Source: CAYVXE01 sp964455375
GTDB lineage: Bacteria; Zhuqueibacterota; Zhuqueibacteria; Oceanimicrobiales; Oceanimicrobiaceae
DNA: 64,000 nucleotides
Direction of reading: 5' to 3'
NCBI GenBank assembly: GCA_964455375.1
Contig: CAYVXE010000006.1
Coordinates: 9,074 to 73,073, forward strand
The translations under genes were made by a program, and so were the position numbers. Shown here piece by piece: positions 1 through 8,501 of the stretch (positions within the stretch are counted from its first letter, which is position 1; the number at the start of each line of letters is the position of its first letter). The notes beneath the pieces are model-generated. The model did not search any database. It was not told the origin of the DNA and worked only from the letters and a program-made list of their open reading frames with translations.

Positions 1-566
1 GCTTCAACGATCACGTCAAGTGTATCGCCGGGATTCATGAAAACGGGTGACCGCAATGGATCGCCAAAAGAAACATCCAGTACCGGTTCGGTCACTTTCA
101 CCGTCAAGCCCGGATCAAATAAATCAAGGAAGATATCAGCGCCACCCACGTCTCGGCCGGTGCGCTGCGTGTCTGCGCTTCTAAAAACCATGGCCAGTTG
201 CAACACCTTTTCATTGACCGGCACACCGTAAAACGCGCGAATATCTCCAATCGTCAATTGCCACAGATCGTTTCCAAGCGAGGTGAGTTGCGGCTGGACA
301 TTATTGTCGCCCCAGGAGCCAATGACGTGTTTCCAATCGTGTGAATTTGCACTCTGGTTGGTGATGACACCGGTGTGTGCATAAACGGCGCCGGTGAACC
401 CCGCCAGACCACCATCGCCTTCCTGTGCGTTAAAAATAACCACAACGGAATCGCTAATGATTGGAAATTCAGGGATGGTTGTCGCAACCTGTGCATTCAA
501 ATGCATCGCTAGAACGCAGACAGTCAACCAGGTTAAAAATAAAACTTTTCGTTGTGGTATTTTCAT
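1..566 (-). CDS. Secreted amylase-type protein, N-terminal part only (runs off the window)
   Basis: The reading frame opens at an ATG at 564-566 and stays open to base 1, giving the first 188 residues of a longer protein. It starts with a signal peptide (positively charged MKIPQRK, then a hydrophobic stretch ending LNAQ). The mature part carries FNAQEGDGGLAGFTG, YAHTGVITNQS and a DVGGADIF motif. From memory this is the N-terminal DUF4961-like module that precedes a GH13 catalytic domain in secreted alpha-amylases of Bacteroidota and relatives. No catalytic residues lie inside the window, so the enzymatic assignment rests on this module and on the neighbours (two GH13 genes and sugar-type symporters upstream on the same strand). 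It is the last visible gene of the starch locus. Confidence 0.72.
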   Translation of the reverse strand, partial: MKIPQRKVLFLTWLTVCVLAMHLNAQVATTIPEFPIISDSVVVIFNAQEGDGGLAGFTGAVYAHTGVITNQSANSHDWKHVIGSWGDNNVQPQLTSLGNDLWQLTIGDIRAFYGVPVNEKVLQLAMVFRSADTQRTGRDVGGADIFLDLFDPGLTVKVTEPVLDVSFGDPLRSPVFMNPGDTLDVIVE

Positions 567-620
567 TGTGACTCCTAAAATTAACTACTAATTCTCATTT
601 TCAACGTTATTTCGTAAATC

Positions 621-2015
621 TCACCCGATAAAGTAAAGCCAGACCATTCCTACGATTACAGCAAGAACGACGCTCAACTGCACATCTCGCCGCCGCCAGG
701 AGAGATTCGATGCATTTCCCGGCAAGTGTACGGTTGCTTCACCCGATGTTGCAAATGTTAGCCCGGCCAGTTTCGTATCCGTGGGCGCGGTAGAAGTAAA
801 GCTAACAGCGATCAAAATGACCAAACAAACGATAAACAAAATGATTGCGAAGTGCAGAAAATTTATGGTCGCATAGTCATAAAAAAGACCGCTCAAAGAA
901 TCCTTATTCAGTTCAGCAAGAAGACGAATCATCCCCAGAACAAAACCGCTGATGAGTGACGCAATCGCCCCCCTTGCATTTACCCGTTTCCAGAAAATTC
1001 CCACCAGAAAAACAGCCGCAATGGGTGGTGAAATATACGCCTGAACACTTTGCAGATATTGATAAAGTTGCCCTGAAATATGTTTCATCATGGGTATCCA
1101 TAGCAGTCCAAAGCCAACCAGCACGGCGGTTGCTATTTGGCCAACCATGACCAGTCGTTTCTCAGATGCACCGGGATGCAGTTTCTTGTAAACATCCCAG
1201 GTGATCAGAGTTGAACAGGAATTAAAAACAGAAGAAAGCGAACTCATTAAAGCGGCCAATAATCCGGCAATGACGACACCCCGCAGACCCACTGGTAGCA
1301 GGAAGGCAATTAGTTTGGGAAGCGCCTGATCCGGTTGGGATAAATCCAACCTGCCTGTTTGCGACAATGCATAAGCGATGACGCCGGGGATGACAAAAAT
1401 AAATAACGGCAACACTTTCAGAAACCCACCGAAGATCGTACCACGGCGGGCATTATCTATGTTGTTTGCTGAAAGAACCCGCTGCACGATAAACTGATCC
1501 GTGCACCAATACCAAACGCCAAGAATGGGCGCTCCGAACAGAATTCCGGTCCACGGAAAATCAGGGTCGGAAATCGGCTGCCACATATTAAAAAAACTGC
1601 TGCCGGCAGTATGGTAAAGAGCTCCCCACCCGCCCACCTCTGCCAGCCCGATGACGGTTACCATAATTGAACCACCTATGAGCACAAACATCTGCAACAT
1701 GTCGGTGTAAAGGACTGCCCGCAAACCGCCTAAGACCGTGTAAAGGCCGGTTGCAATCACAACGATCAATGCCCCTGTCCAGAAATCAATTCCCATGAGC
1801 GATTCGAAGACGATTCCACCGGCGGCNNNNNNNNNNNNNNNNNNNNNNNNNNNNNNNNNNNNNNNNNNNNNNNNNNNNNNNNNNNNNNNNNNNNNNNNNN
1901 NNNNNNNNNNNNNNNNNNNNNNNNNNGATTTTTCTTTTTTTGTTGCCCAGTAGGCTGTGCCGAAAACCAGTAGGAAATAAAGTCCAATGAGAATCCAGTC
2001 CAAACGACCCAGCAT
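621..2015 (-). CDS. Sodium:solute symporter (SSS/SGLT type), interrupted by an assembly gap
   Basis: Polytopic inner-membrane protein of the solute:sodium symporter family, expected to take up a sugar with sodium in this context. Visible are TM1 (DWILIGLYFLLVFGTAYW), the conserved TVLGGLRAVLYTDMLQ stretch, the SGLT-like PILGVWYWCTDQFIVQRVL segment and the LMSSLSSVFNSCSTL segment. A 100-N gap removes the part after TM1. In this family roughly 100 residues separate these flanks, while the Ns account for about 34, so the true gene is longer. I chose the ATG at 2013-2015 because AGGAG lies at 2027-2031; a GTG further upstream would overlap that site. It lies 67 bp after the GH13 gene and 54 bp before the truncated amylase gene. 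The substrate is inferred from context. Confidence 0.85.
   Translation of the reverse strand: MLGRLDWILIGLYFLLVFGTAYWATKKEKXXXXXXXXXXXXXXXXXXXXXXXXXXXXXXXXXXAAGGIVFESLMGIDFWTGALIVVIATGLYTVLGGLRAVLYTDMLQMFVLIGGSIMVTVIGLAEVGGWGALYHTAGSSFFNMWQPISDPDFPWTGILFGAPILGVWYWCTDQFIVQRVLSANNIDNARRGTIFGGFLKVLPLFIFVIPGVIAYALSQTGRLDLSQPDQALPKLIAFLLPVGLRGVVIAGLLAALMSSLSSVFNSCSTLITWDVYKKLHPGASEKRLVMVGQIATAVLVGFGLLWIPMMKHISGQLYQYLQSVQAYISPPIAAVFLVGIFWKRVNARGAIASLISGFVLGMIRLLAELNKDSLSGLFYDYATINFLHFAIILFIVCLVILIAVSFTSTAPTDTKLAGLTFATSGEATVHLPGNASNLSWRRRDVQLSVVLAVIVGMVWLYFIG
1827..1926. other. Assembly gap of unknown true size (100 N)
   Basis: Exactly 100 Ns interrupt the symporter gene. Unlike the other two gaps in the window, the flanks (ending GGCGGC and starting GATTTTTC) are not copies of each other, so sequence is really missing. 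Comparison with the usual spacing of SSS-family segments suggests about 300 bp are absent rather than 100. Confidence 0.95.
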
Positions 2016-2082
2016 CTCAATACACACTCCTGTTTAAATTAGAATTTGTCCCGTTGTCGCATCGTTTACCGCAACCTGACCT

Positions 2083-4506
2083 TCATAATATTCGATAAAT
2101 TTTTTCCCCTAAAGATGGTATCGTCACAACAAGAACATTATTTTGAATCCTGGCCTCGTCTCCGGATAATAGATCCCGTGCACGGTTTGCATGATAAACC
2201 TGGGGAATCCTAATTTCCAAATCTTGTGACCTGTTACTTTTATTCAGGACTACGAGAATTCGCTCATGCATATCCGTTCGCAAGTAAACAAAACAGTTTT
2301 CATTTGCCAATAAAGTCTGAAAATCGCCGTAGCGTAAAGCGGAATGTTTTCTGCGCAGGTGGATCAGTTTGCTCACATCCCGCAACATCTTTTTTTCAGG
2401 TTTTTGCAACGCATCCCCAAAGCGCATCATCCGTCGATTGTCGGGGTCAGCAGCGCCGGTCATGCCGATTTCATCCCCGTAATAAATAGTCGGGATACCC
2501 GGAATCGTCAGTAAATAAGTCAGATACAGTTTTTCTTTCTCGTAACTTGTAGCATGATCAACCCGCGGTGGATTTGTCCAACCGATCTCTATCGACTCAC
2601 TGCTATTTAACATAATATCATTATCGGCATAGGCCATATAACGCACTTTATCGTGACTATCCATGATGTTCCCCATGAGGTTATTCACCCCGTAAACGGC
2701 GAATGCTTTCTGCAATTCCTTATCCAGAATAGAAAAACTAACCTCTGGATGTAAAAACACATACAAAGCTGTGTCGTACAAGTTGAAATTAAACTGTGCG
2801 TTTAATTGGCCGTTATTTACATAAGAGCGAATGAGTCTGTAACTGCCAAATGTTTCCCCTATTTGATAAAGTCGACGATTTTCCGGAATTTCGATTTGCT
2901 GTTTCATCTTTCTCGTTAATGTGCGCCAAAATTTATTGGGAACATGTTTCACCGCATCGTGCCGGAAGCCGTCGGCACCGATCTGCTTTATCCACCAAAC
3001 TGCATTATCCGTCATAGTTTCAAGCGCTTCTTCCGAGCCCAAATAATCAAAGGAGGGTAAGTATGGTTCGAACCAGGTCGTCAGACGGTGTTCATCCCAG
3101 AGTCGTAAATTTTTCCGGCCATCCGGCAACTCAAGCGTACCAAACCAATCCCGGTGATCTCTAAAAAACGGATGCTCCTTGTGCACATGGTTGGCCGTAA
3201 AGTCGAGAAGAACTTTCATGCTATGTTCGTGAGCGGTTTTCACGACCATTTTGAGTAAATCCATATCGCCAAAATGTTCTTCTACCTTCTCAGAAGATGT
3301 CGGCCAGTAGCCATGATAAGCTGAATAGTAACGATGCGGCGGCGGGTACTCCCGAAAGGCGTGATTCGTGTTTTGATTCACCGGAAACAACCAGAACGTA
3401 TTCACACCAAGTGAATCAAAGTAACCCTCGTGCAATTTTGTTAGAATCCCTTGCAGATCACCACCCATATAATTTACTTTAGGAGAAAGGGAGTCATGCA
3501 CAACGGGAACACTGTTGCTTTTATCGCCGTCGTAAAAGCGGTCAATCATGAGAGAATAAATAATTGCATCCTGCCAGTTGAATTTATTTATCTTACCGGA
3601 CGGAACGCCATCTTCAAGAAAGACGGTTTGCAGGTTTGATACAAGTCCGTTCCGGCTAACAACCAACCGGACAGGGGTAAAACCGTTTAGCTGGCCTCTT
3701 GGTAATTTTACGTTAATTTGGTCATTTTTAATCATTATCCATGTGTCAGGCAATTTCTTATTGCCCAATAAAACACGGATATCCGACCTCTTTAAATATC
3801 CGGAATCGTTTTCTTCTGTGTACACAAACGTCAGAATAACGTCCTTCTCACCAATCACATAGCCTGCATTATGAAGAAATGTTTTTTGGGTGTGACGCCG
3901 TGGAATAAGTACGACAGAATTAAAACTACCGAAACCGTTATCTACTTTATGAGGATTTTGGGGATCCCAGATTTCTTTCCTGTCGATGACAAACTGATAG
4001 AGATACTGTCCCGGATCCAATTCAAGCTCAATTTCATAAATACCGTCACCATCGTTATCCTGCATGGGAAGACCGTTGCGGTTCCAGTCGTTGAACGTTC
4101 CCATAATGTTCATTCTCTGCCGCGGTTTTGAAGTCGGTTTGAAGGTAAAAACATGCTTTTGTTTGATGCGGGAAAAAACAGGAATAGCGTAGGTTTCTCC
4201 AATTAACTTAAACTGCAAAAGTGCATAGCCTTCAAAAGAAGGATGCGCTCGTAATATCAGCTCACCATTTTCCTGTTCGTAACGAACGTCAAGTTGTGGG
4301 TTTGTCAAAAATTGTAAAGGATAGGTGCGCGCATAAAACAAATCACTGATGAGCAACGTATCGTTTTGGCCGGCGGTTATAACGACCGGCTCGATCAAAT
4401 CCCTGATTTCACTCCTCTCTTTTTGCTTACAGGCAAAGAGACCGGACAAAATGAATACGAAAATGATTAATTTACGAAACAGACTTACCGAATTTATGAT
4501 CGCCAT
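2083..4506 (-). CDS. GH13 alpha-amylase-family lipoprotein with glycogen-binding-like domain
   Basis: Predicted surface or periplasmic lipoprotein of 807 residues. The signal ends in a lipobox (LFAC, Cys26). Residues about 115-200 form a CBM48/AMPK-glycogen-binding-like domain (MNIMGTFNDWNRNG, then GQYLYQFVIDRKEIWDPQNP). The GH13 barrel follows from about 308 with all four conserved regions: DFTANHV (435-441), GFRHDAVKH with nucleophile Asp517, GETFG with acid/base Glu551, and MDSHD (615-619). It should cleave or rearrange alpha-1,4/1,6 glucans. The start was set to the ATG at 4504-4506, preceded by GGCAGGGAGA; an upstream in-frame start would overlap the symporter gene. It begins 10 bp after the symporter stop, which indicates co-transcription. 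Exact specificity (neopullulanase, maltogenic or other) cannot be read. Confidence 0.9.
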   Translation of the reverse strand: MAIINSVSLFRKLIIFVFILSGLFACKQKERSEIRDLIEPVVITAGQNDTLLISDLFYARTYPLQFLTNPQLDVRYEQENGELILRAHPSFEGYALLQFKLIGETYAIPVFSRIKQKHVFTFKPTSKPRQRMNIMGTFNDWNRNGLPMQDNDGDGIYEIELELDPGQYLYQFVIDRKEIWDPQNPHKVDNGFGSFNSVVLIPRRHTQKTFLHNAGYVIGEKDVILTFVYTEENDSGYLKRSDIRVLLGNKKLPDTWIMIKNDQINVKLPRGQLNGFTPVRLVVSRNGLVSNLQTVFLEDGVPSGKINKFNWQDAIIYSLMIDRFYDGDKSNSVPVVHDSLSPKVNYMGGDLQGILTKLHEGYFDSLGVNTFWLFPVNQNTNHAFREYPPPHRYYSAYHGYWPTSSEKVEEHFGDMDLLKMVVKTAHEHSMKVLLDFTANHVHKEHPFFRDHRDWFGTLELPDGRKNLRLWDEHRLTTWFEPYLPSFDYLGSEEALETMTDNAVWWIKQIGADGFRHDAVKHVPNKFWRTLTRKMKQQIEIPENRRLYQIGETFGSYRLIRSYVNNGQLNAQFNFNLYDTALYVFLHPEVSFSILDKELQKAFAVYGVNNLMGNIMDSHDKVRYMAYADNDIMLNSSESIEIGWTNPPRVDHATSYEKEKLYLTYLLTIPGIPTIYYGDEIGMTGAADPDNRRMMRFGDALQKPEKKMLRDVSKLIHLRRKHSALRYGDFQTLLANENCFVYLRTDMHERILVVLNKSNRSQDLEIRIPQVYHANRARDLLSGDEARIQNNVLVVTIPSLGEKIYRIL

Positions 4507-4516
4507 TCTCCCTGCC

Positions 4517-6328
4517 TTAATCAACTTTGACTTCAGTGGACAGGTGTCTGAACCAGGTAAAGTACAAACCCACTGAAAGGCAGACCAGAATTAATAGCAA
4601 CCAGGCAAACTGATCCCAACTTTTCATAATAATCGTCATTCCGGTTAGAAACAGAACAACCTGCCAGGGTACGGCGAAAACGGTCGCAAGCTTATCCCGG
4701 CGGTTCTCCCGGTTTATCTGGGTCAGGATCTCAGGCGAAAATTTCTTTTTTACCGGTCCCCAGAAACCAAAGGGACGTGTTTTTTTATAGAATTCAAATA
4801 AAACTTTTTCATCTGTTGGCTTAGTGAGATACGTGCCGATGACCATTCCAATAAGTGAGGACAGGGTCGCGGCAATAAAAGCAAAATATTCCGGAATATC
4901 TGGTGCAACCATTCTTTGAATGACGGCCGCCACCATGCCAGCTACAGTTCCGGCTGCAAAGCCATATCCATTCATACGCCACCAGTACCACCTTGCCAGC
5001 GTCGGAATGAGCAAACCGGCGCCGAGACTTGAGGTAATCCATCCCCAGATTTCATTGATATTCTTAATCGCCAGCATAAACAACAAACCAAGCACCACCA
5101 GAATAACCGATGCCCAGCGGCTGTGTAACATCAATTTCTTTGAAGTCGCTTTTGGATTGATATAGGTTTGATAAATATCCTTCACCCAGTAGGCCGCGCC
5201 TGCATTGACCGTGGAGTCAAATGTCGACATGGCCGCAGCCATGAGTCCTGCCACCAAAATCCCCTTGACGCCAATAGGAACCAATTTGTCGATCACGATG
5301 GGCAACACCGCTTCCGGGTCCTGGATGACACCCTGTTGTGTCCCAAAAACAACTCCCATAATAGCAATTGCCATAATGAACGGCCAGCGAAAGGCCAGAA
5401 GTGCCGTCCAAAACAATGAAAGCAGACCCGATTCACGATCGCTACGGGAGGCAAAGAATCGTTGAATCATATATTGGCTGGTTCCACCGCTGCCCTCAAT
5501 GATTACTTTAATTAAATAAAATAGAATAGCGACACCGAACAGATTGTAAATGGAATACGATGTTTCAGCACCGAAATGCCATTGCCAGGGCGGTATAATG
5601 CTGGTCCAGGCCTCCTTCGTTGTTTGAATTGCCTGAAACCCGCCCGCGCGTAATGGTACGGAAACCATGAATGTATCAGGTAAATGGAACTGCATCATAG
5701 CCATCACGCAGATATAAATAATCGTTCCGAAAATGAGAACGCCCTGAAAAACATCCGTCCAGACGACACCGTACAAGCCGCTGGCCACAGTGTAAATCAT
5801 AGCCAGAACAATCATTAAAGTGGCTGCCCAAAATTGTGAAGTCAATCCCCAAAACGCCGGTATGCCAAGGAACTGACCGACGAATTTACCAGAACCAATG
5901 GCAAAATAGGTAATCATAGCAATGGTTACAATAATAATTGAAATGGCAGCAATGATGCGAGCCACATCGCCGTCTTTTTCCTTACCAAATCGGAAATGCA
6001 TCCACTCAGCAAGCGTCATGACCTGGGCACGACGGTTCCACTTGCCCTGAAAAATCATCAGAAAAGCCATGATCAACGTGACGCCACCACGAATTTCGAC
6101 GAAGAAACCGCTGGCTCCCATGGCAAAAATAAACGCCGTGTTGATCATCGTCCCGCTGACATCTAAATTTGAGGCCATACCGGAAGCACCAAGCACCCAC
6201 CAGGGCAAATTTCGATTCCCGAGAAAATAGGAGTCGATACCCTTTGAGGCTTTCCTCTGTACAATCAACCCTACGATGACCATGGCAACGATATAAACAG
6301 CCACGATTGCATAATCTAAAAACGCCAT
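4517..6328 (-). CDS. Sodium:solute symporter (SSS family)
   Basis: A 603-residue inner-membrane transporter of the solute:sodium symporter family. It shows the N-terminal DYAIVAVYIVAMVIVGLIV helix, the hallmark SYFLGNRNLPWWVLGASGMASN, YTVASGLYGVVWTDVFQG, and LMAAAMSTFDSTVNAGAAYW. The last part adds extra helices and a charged loop (KKTRPFGFWGPVKKK), as in longer SSS members. GGGAGGG precedes the ATG. Sitting directly upstream of a GH13 lipoprotein gene, it is the likely importer of a glucan breakdown product such as maltose or glucose (inference). It is clearly different from the second symporter at 621-2015, so the locus has two non-redundant uptake routes. Confidence 0.88.
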   Translation of the reverse strand: MAFLDYAIVAVYIVAMVIVGLIVQRKASKGIDSYFLGNRNLPWWVLGASGMASNLDVSGTMINTAFIFAMGASGFFVEIRGGVTLIMAFLMIFQGKWNRRAQVMTLAEWMHFRFGKEKDGDVARIIAAISIIIVTIAMITYFAIGSGKFVGQFLGIPAFWGLTSQFWAATLMIVLAMIYTVASGLYGVVWTDVFQGVLIFGTIIYICVMAMMQFHLPDTFMVSVPLRAGGFQAIQTTKEAWTSIIPPWQWHFGAETSYSIYNLFGVAILFYLIKVIIEGSGGTSQYMIQRFFASRSDRESGLLSLFWTALLAFRWPFIMAIAIMGVVFGTQQGVIQDPEAVLPIVIDKLVPIGVKGILVAGLMAAAMSTFDSTVNAGAAYWVKDIYQTYINPKATSKKLMLHSRWASVILVVLGLLFMLAIKNINEIWGWITSSLGAGLLIPTLARWYWWRMNGYGFAAGTVAGMVAAVIQRMVAPDIPEYFAFIAATLSSLIGMVIGTYLTKPTDEKVLFEFYKKTRPFGFWGPVKKKFSPEILTQINRENRRDKLATVFAVPWQVVLFLTGMTIIMKSWDQFAWLLLILVCLSVGLYFTWFRHLSTEVKVD

Positions 6329-6409
6329 ATTCCCTCCCTAATTCTATAAGAAACAACTGAACTTTTGCAAGACAGCGATTGACCTAAACCCATTACTGAA
6401 ATCACATAG

Positions 6410-8401
6410 TTACAAATTCTCCAGTTGTCGTTTAAGGTCGGCCGCACCTGGAAATCCAGGTTTGATTCTTTCCAGCTTTTTTAAGTTTTTTTTCGCTAAA
6501 TCGTATTGATGATTTAACGCGTACGCACCACTTAAATTATAAAGTAACTGAGCATCTTCCGGAGCTTTCTTTACAGCACTCACCAAGAATGGGATGGATT
6601 TTTTGATCTGTCCCATATCGAGGTAAATTTGTCCCAACCACTTTGTGGCATAAGCAGTTTCCTCAAATTTAAGTGATTGCTGTAAAAAAGGAATTGACTG
6701 CTTTAATTTACGTGCCTCGATGAGCATTTTTGCGGCATATAAATACGGCGACACATTATATGGTGTCGAGCAAATTAGCGCTTTGTATTCTTCAAGTGCT
6801 TTATGATACTCCCCCCCGCTTTCAAAAAATTCTGCCAGTTTTACATGTGCTCGCTCAAGATTCATACTGTCAAACCGCCATGCTTCCCACGCAAGCGAAT
6901 CAATTTGGGTTTTGGGCACATAGCCCACAAGTGCACGATTTGGAACAGATTTAGGCTTGAATGGCCAACCACCTTTTAATATCCGTATTCGCAAATCGCA
7001 AAACGCTTTATCTAAAGCAGTAAACCCCCAATTTTCTCGATATAAGGAAGCAGGCTTTATAAAACTTGAATCCCAATTGGCAGAAATAAATTTTTCACGC
7101 TGCATCGTATCATAAAACGCATCAGCCATAACGAAATAACCGTCAACATTGGGATGCAAATGCTCCAGGATCAAATTATGGCCAATAAATCCATGCGGAG
7201 ACTTCTCTTCAAAATAGCGTTTCATCGGTACGACCGGCACATGAAATTCCTCAGAAACTTTGTGGATAATATGGTTAAAATCTTCGGTCGCTCTGAATCG
7301 CAAAGCATCCAGGTCTTTTGCCCGGTAATAGAGTTCTTTTGCCTCCAGGAATTCCCCTTCTTTCTCACGATCAACAGCTTGTTTCATAATCGTTTTTGCA
7401 GCAGGTAAACTGTCGGATGCAACTGAAATAAACGGCTGAATATCGTGAATATTACTGACCAGCTCACTTGTCATGATATCTAAACCTGCGGCTTCCGCCT
7501 TAGAAAGGATATCACGTAAATTTCCTTCAAATTGATTTCTGCCTAATTTATACAGCGGGCTGCCATATAGGATCGTTTGTTCGCTAACCATTCTCTCCAT
7601 CAAAGTGGCAGAGGGATTACTGACATCACCTTTAAACAGTAGGTGCGATATCCACTTTCGCGAAACGCCAATCCAATTTCTTAAAAGAATAAAGAACTTA
7701 AATCGCTGTAACCTCAGATAAACTTTTATGAAACCACGGAATTTACCCAGAGACTCACTCGAAGCTGCCCCCAACGCACCATAGAATTCGTTATGTCCGG
7801 CGTAAATTAATATTGCATCCGCTTGCTTCTCAATAATTTCATCCATAAAATCCAATAATGTGTAGCTGTTAATCGCGGTCATCGCCGTATTAATCACTTC
7901 GATATTTTTGTCCGGGAACGTATCTGCTAACCTCTTTTGCAAAATCCTTGGAAACATAATGTTATTTCCGTAAGGATACCCTGCTGTTGTGGACCCTCCC
8001 AAAACAAAGATTCGATACCCGTTGTCCGGTTTTTGTTTTAGAAACAGATCATTGGGCGGATCGGGAATGGTATTTTGCATGAAAAAATAACGGCGTCCCA
8101 CATGTGGATTACACATATAATAGTTTGCATAATCACCATGCGCCGGGATAAACAGCTTCGTATTGCCATCATAATTTGCAAGGCGTAATCCGGTTTCCAG
8201 TAAAATGAAAAAGAGCGCCGGTATCAGAATAGCGATTAGGGTAAACAATTTTCGTTTCGGCACATTTGTTTGAGTTCTGATACGCTTAATCGCAGCTCTG
8301 ACATCAGCCTCATCCGCACCGGTGGCTTTGGCTATTTTCCTTGCCGAAAGCGTGTTGATATTGCTGCGGATAAATTGCGTTTGTTTTTCTGATAATGACA
8401 T
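6410..8401 (-). CDS. Membrane-anchored SGNH-hydrolase-like protein with C-terminal TPRs
   Basis: A 663-residue protein. Residues 1-45 resemble a small helical DNA-binding-like or regulatory segment (LSEKQTQFIRSNINTLSARK). A single membrane helix follows (LFTLIAILIPALFFILLETG). The outer part holds SGNH/GDSL-like blocks: VLGGSTTAG (block I Ser), an INTAMTAINS segment at block II, IYAGHNEF (block III Asn) and HLHPNVDGY (block V His). The block II Gly and the block V Asp are not obvious. The C-terminal 150 residues are TPR-like helical repeats. The ATG at 8401 was chosen over a TTG further upstream; neither has a convincing ribosome site. It lies downstream of the hairpin that follows the preceding secreted gene, so it may have its own promoter. 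A role in deacetylating or assembling surface sugars is possible but unproven. Confidence 0.7.
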   Translation of the reverse strand: MSLSEKQTQFIRSNINTLSARKIAKATGADEADVRAAIKRIRTQTNVPKRKLFTLIAILIPALFFILLETGLRLANYDGNTKLFIPAHGDYANYYMCNPHVGRRYFFMQNTIPDPPNDLFLKQKPDNGYRIFVLGGSTTAGYPYGNNIMFPRILQKRLADTFPDKNIEVINTAMTAINSYTLLDFMDEIIEKQADAILIYAGHNEFYGALGAASSESLGKFRGFIKVYLRLQRFKFFILLRNWIGVSRKWISHLLFKGDVSNPSATLMERMVSEQTILYGSPLYKLGRNQFEGNLRDILSKAEAAGLDIMTSELVSNIHDIQPFISVASDSLPAAKTIMKQAVDREKEGEFLEAKELYYRAKDLDALRFRATEDFNHIIHKVSEEFHVPVVPMKRYFEEKSPHGFIGHNLILEHLHPNVDGYFVMADAFYDTMQREKFISANWDSSFIKPASLYRENWGFTALDKAFCDLRIRILKGGWPFKPKSVPNRALVGYVPKTQIDSLAWEAWRFDSMNLERAHVKLAEFFESGGEYHKALEEYKALICSTPYNVSPYLYAAKMLIEARKLKQSIPFLQQSLKFEETAYATKWLGQIYLDMGQIKKSIPFLVSAVKKAPEDAQLLYNLSGAYALNHQYDLAKKNLKKLERIKPGFPGAADLKRQLENL

Positions 8402-8433
8402 ACTTATAAACTTACACAAAAAAATTATTGATT

Positions 8434-8468
8434 GAAAAAGGCATGAACCCTAAGCCCATGCCTTTTTC
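8434..8468 (-). terminator. Perfect 12-bp hairpin, likely intrinsic terminator
   Basis: The arms GAAAAAGGCATG (8434-8445) and CATGCCTTTTTC (8457-8468) pair perfectly around an 11-nt loop. Read on the minus strand the stem ends in a U-rich arm, as in a bidirectional Rho-independent terminator. It lies 33 bp past the stop of the secreted starch-binding-like gene and separates it from the SGNH/TPR gene. Confidence 0.75.
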
Positions 8469-8501
8469 TATACGCTAAAACTGTGGTTACTAACGGGGTG
8501 A

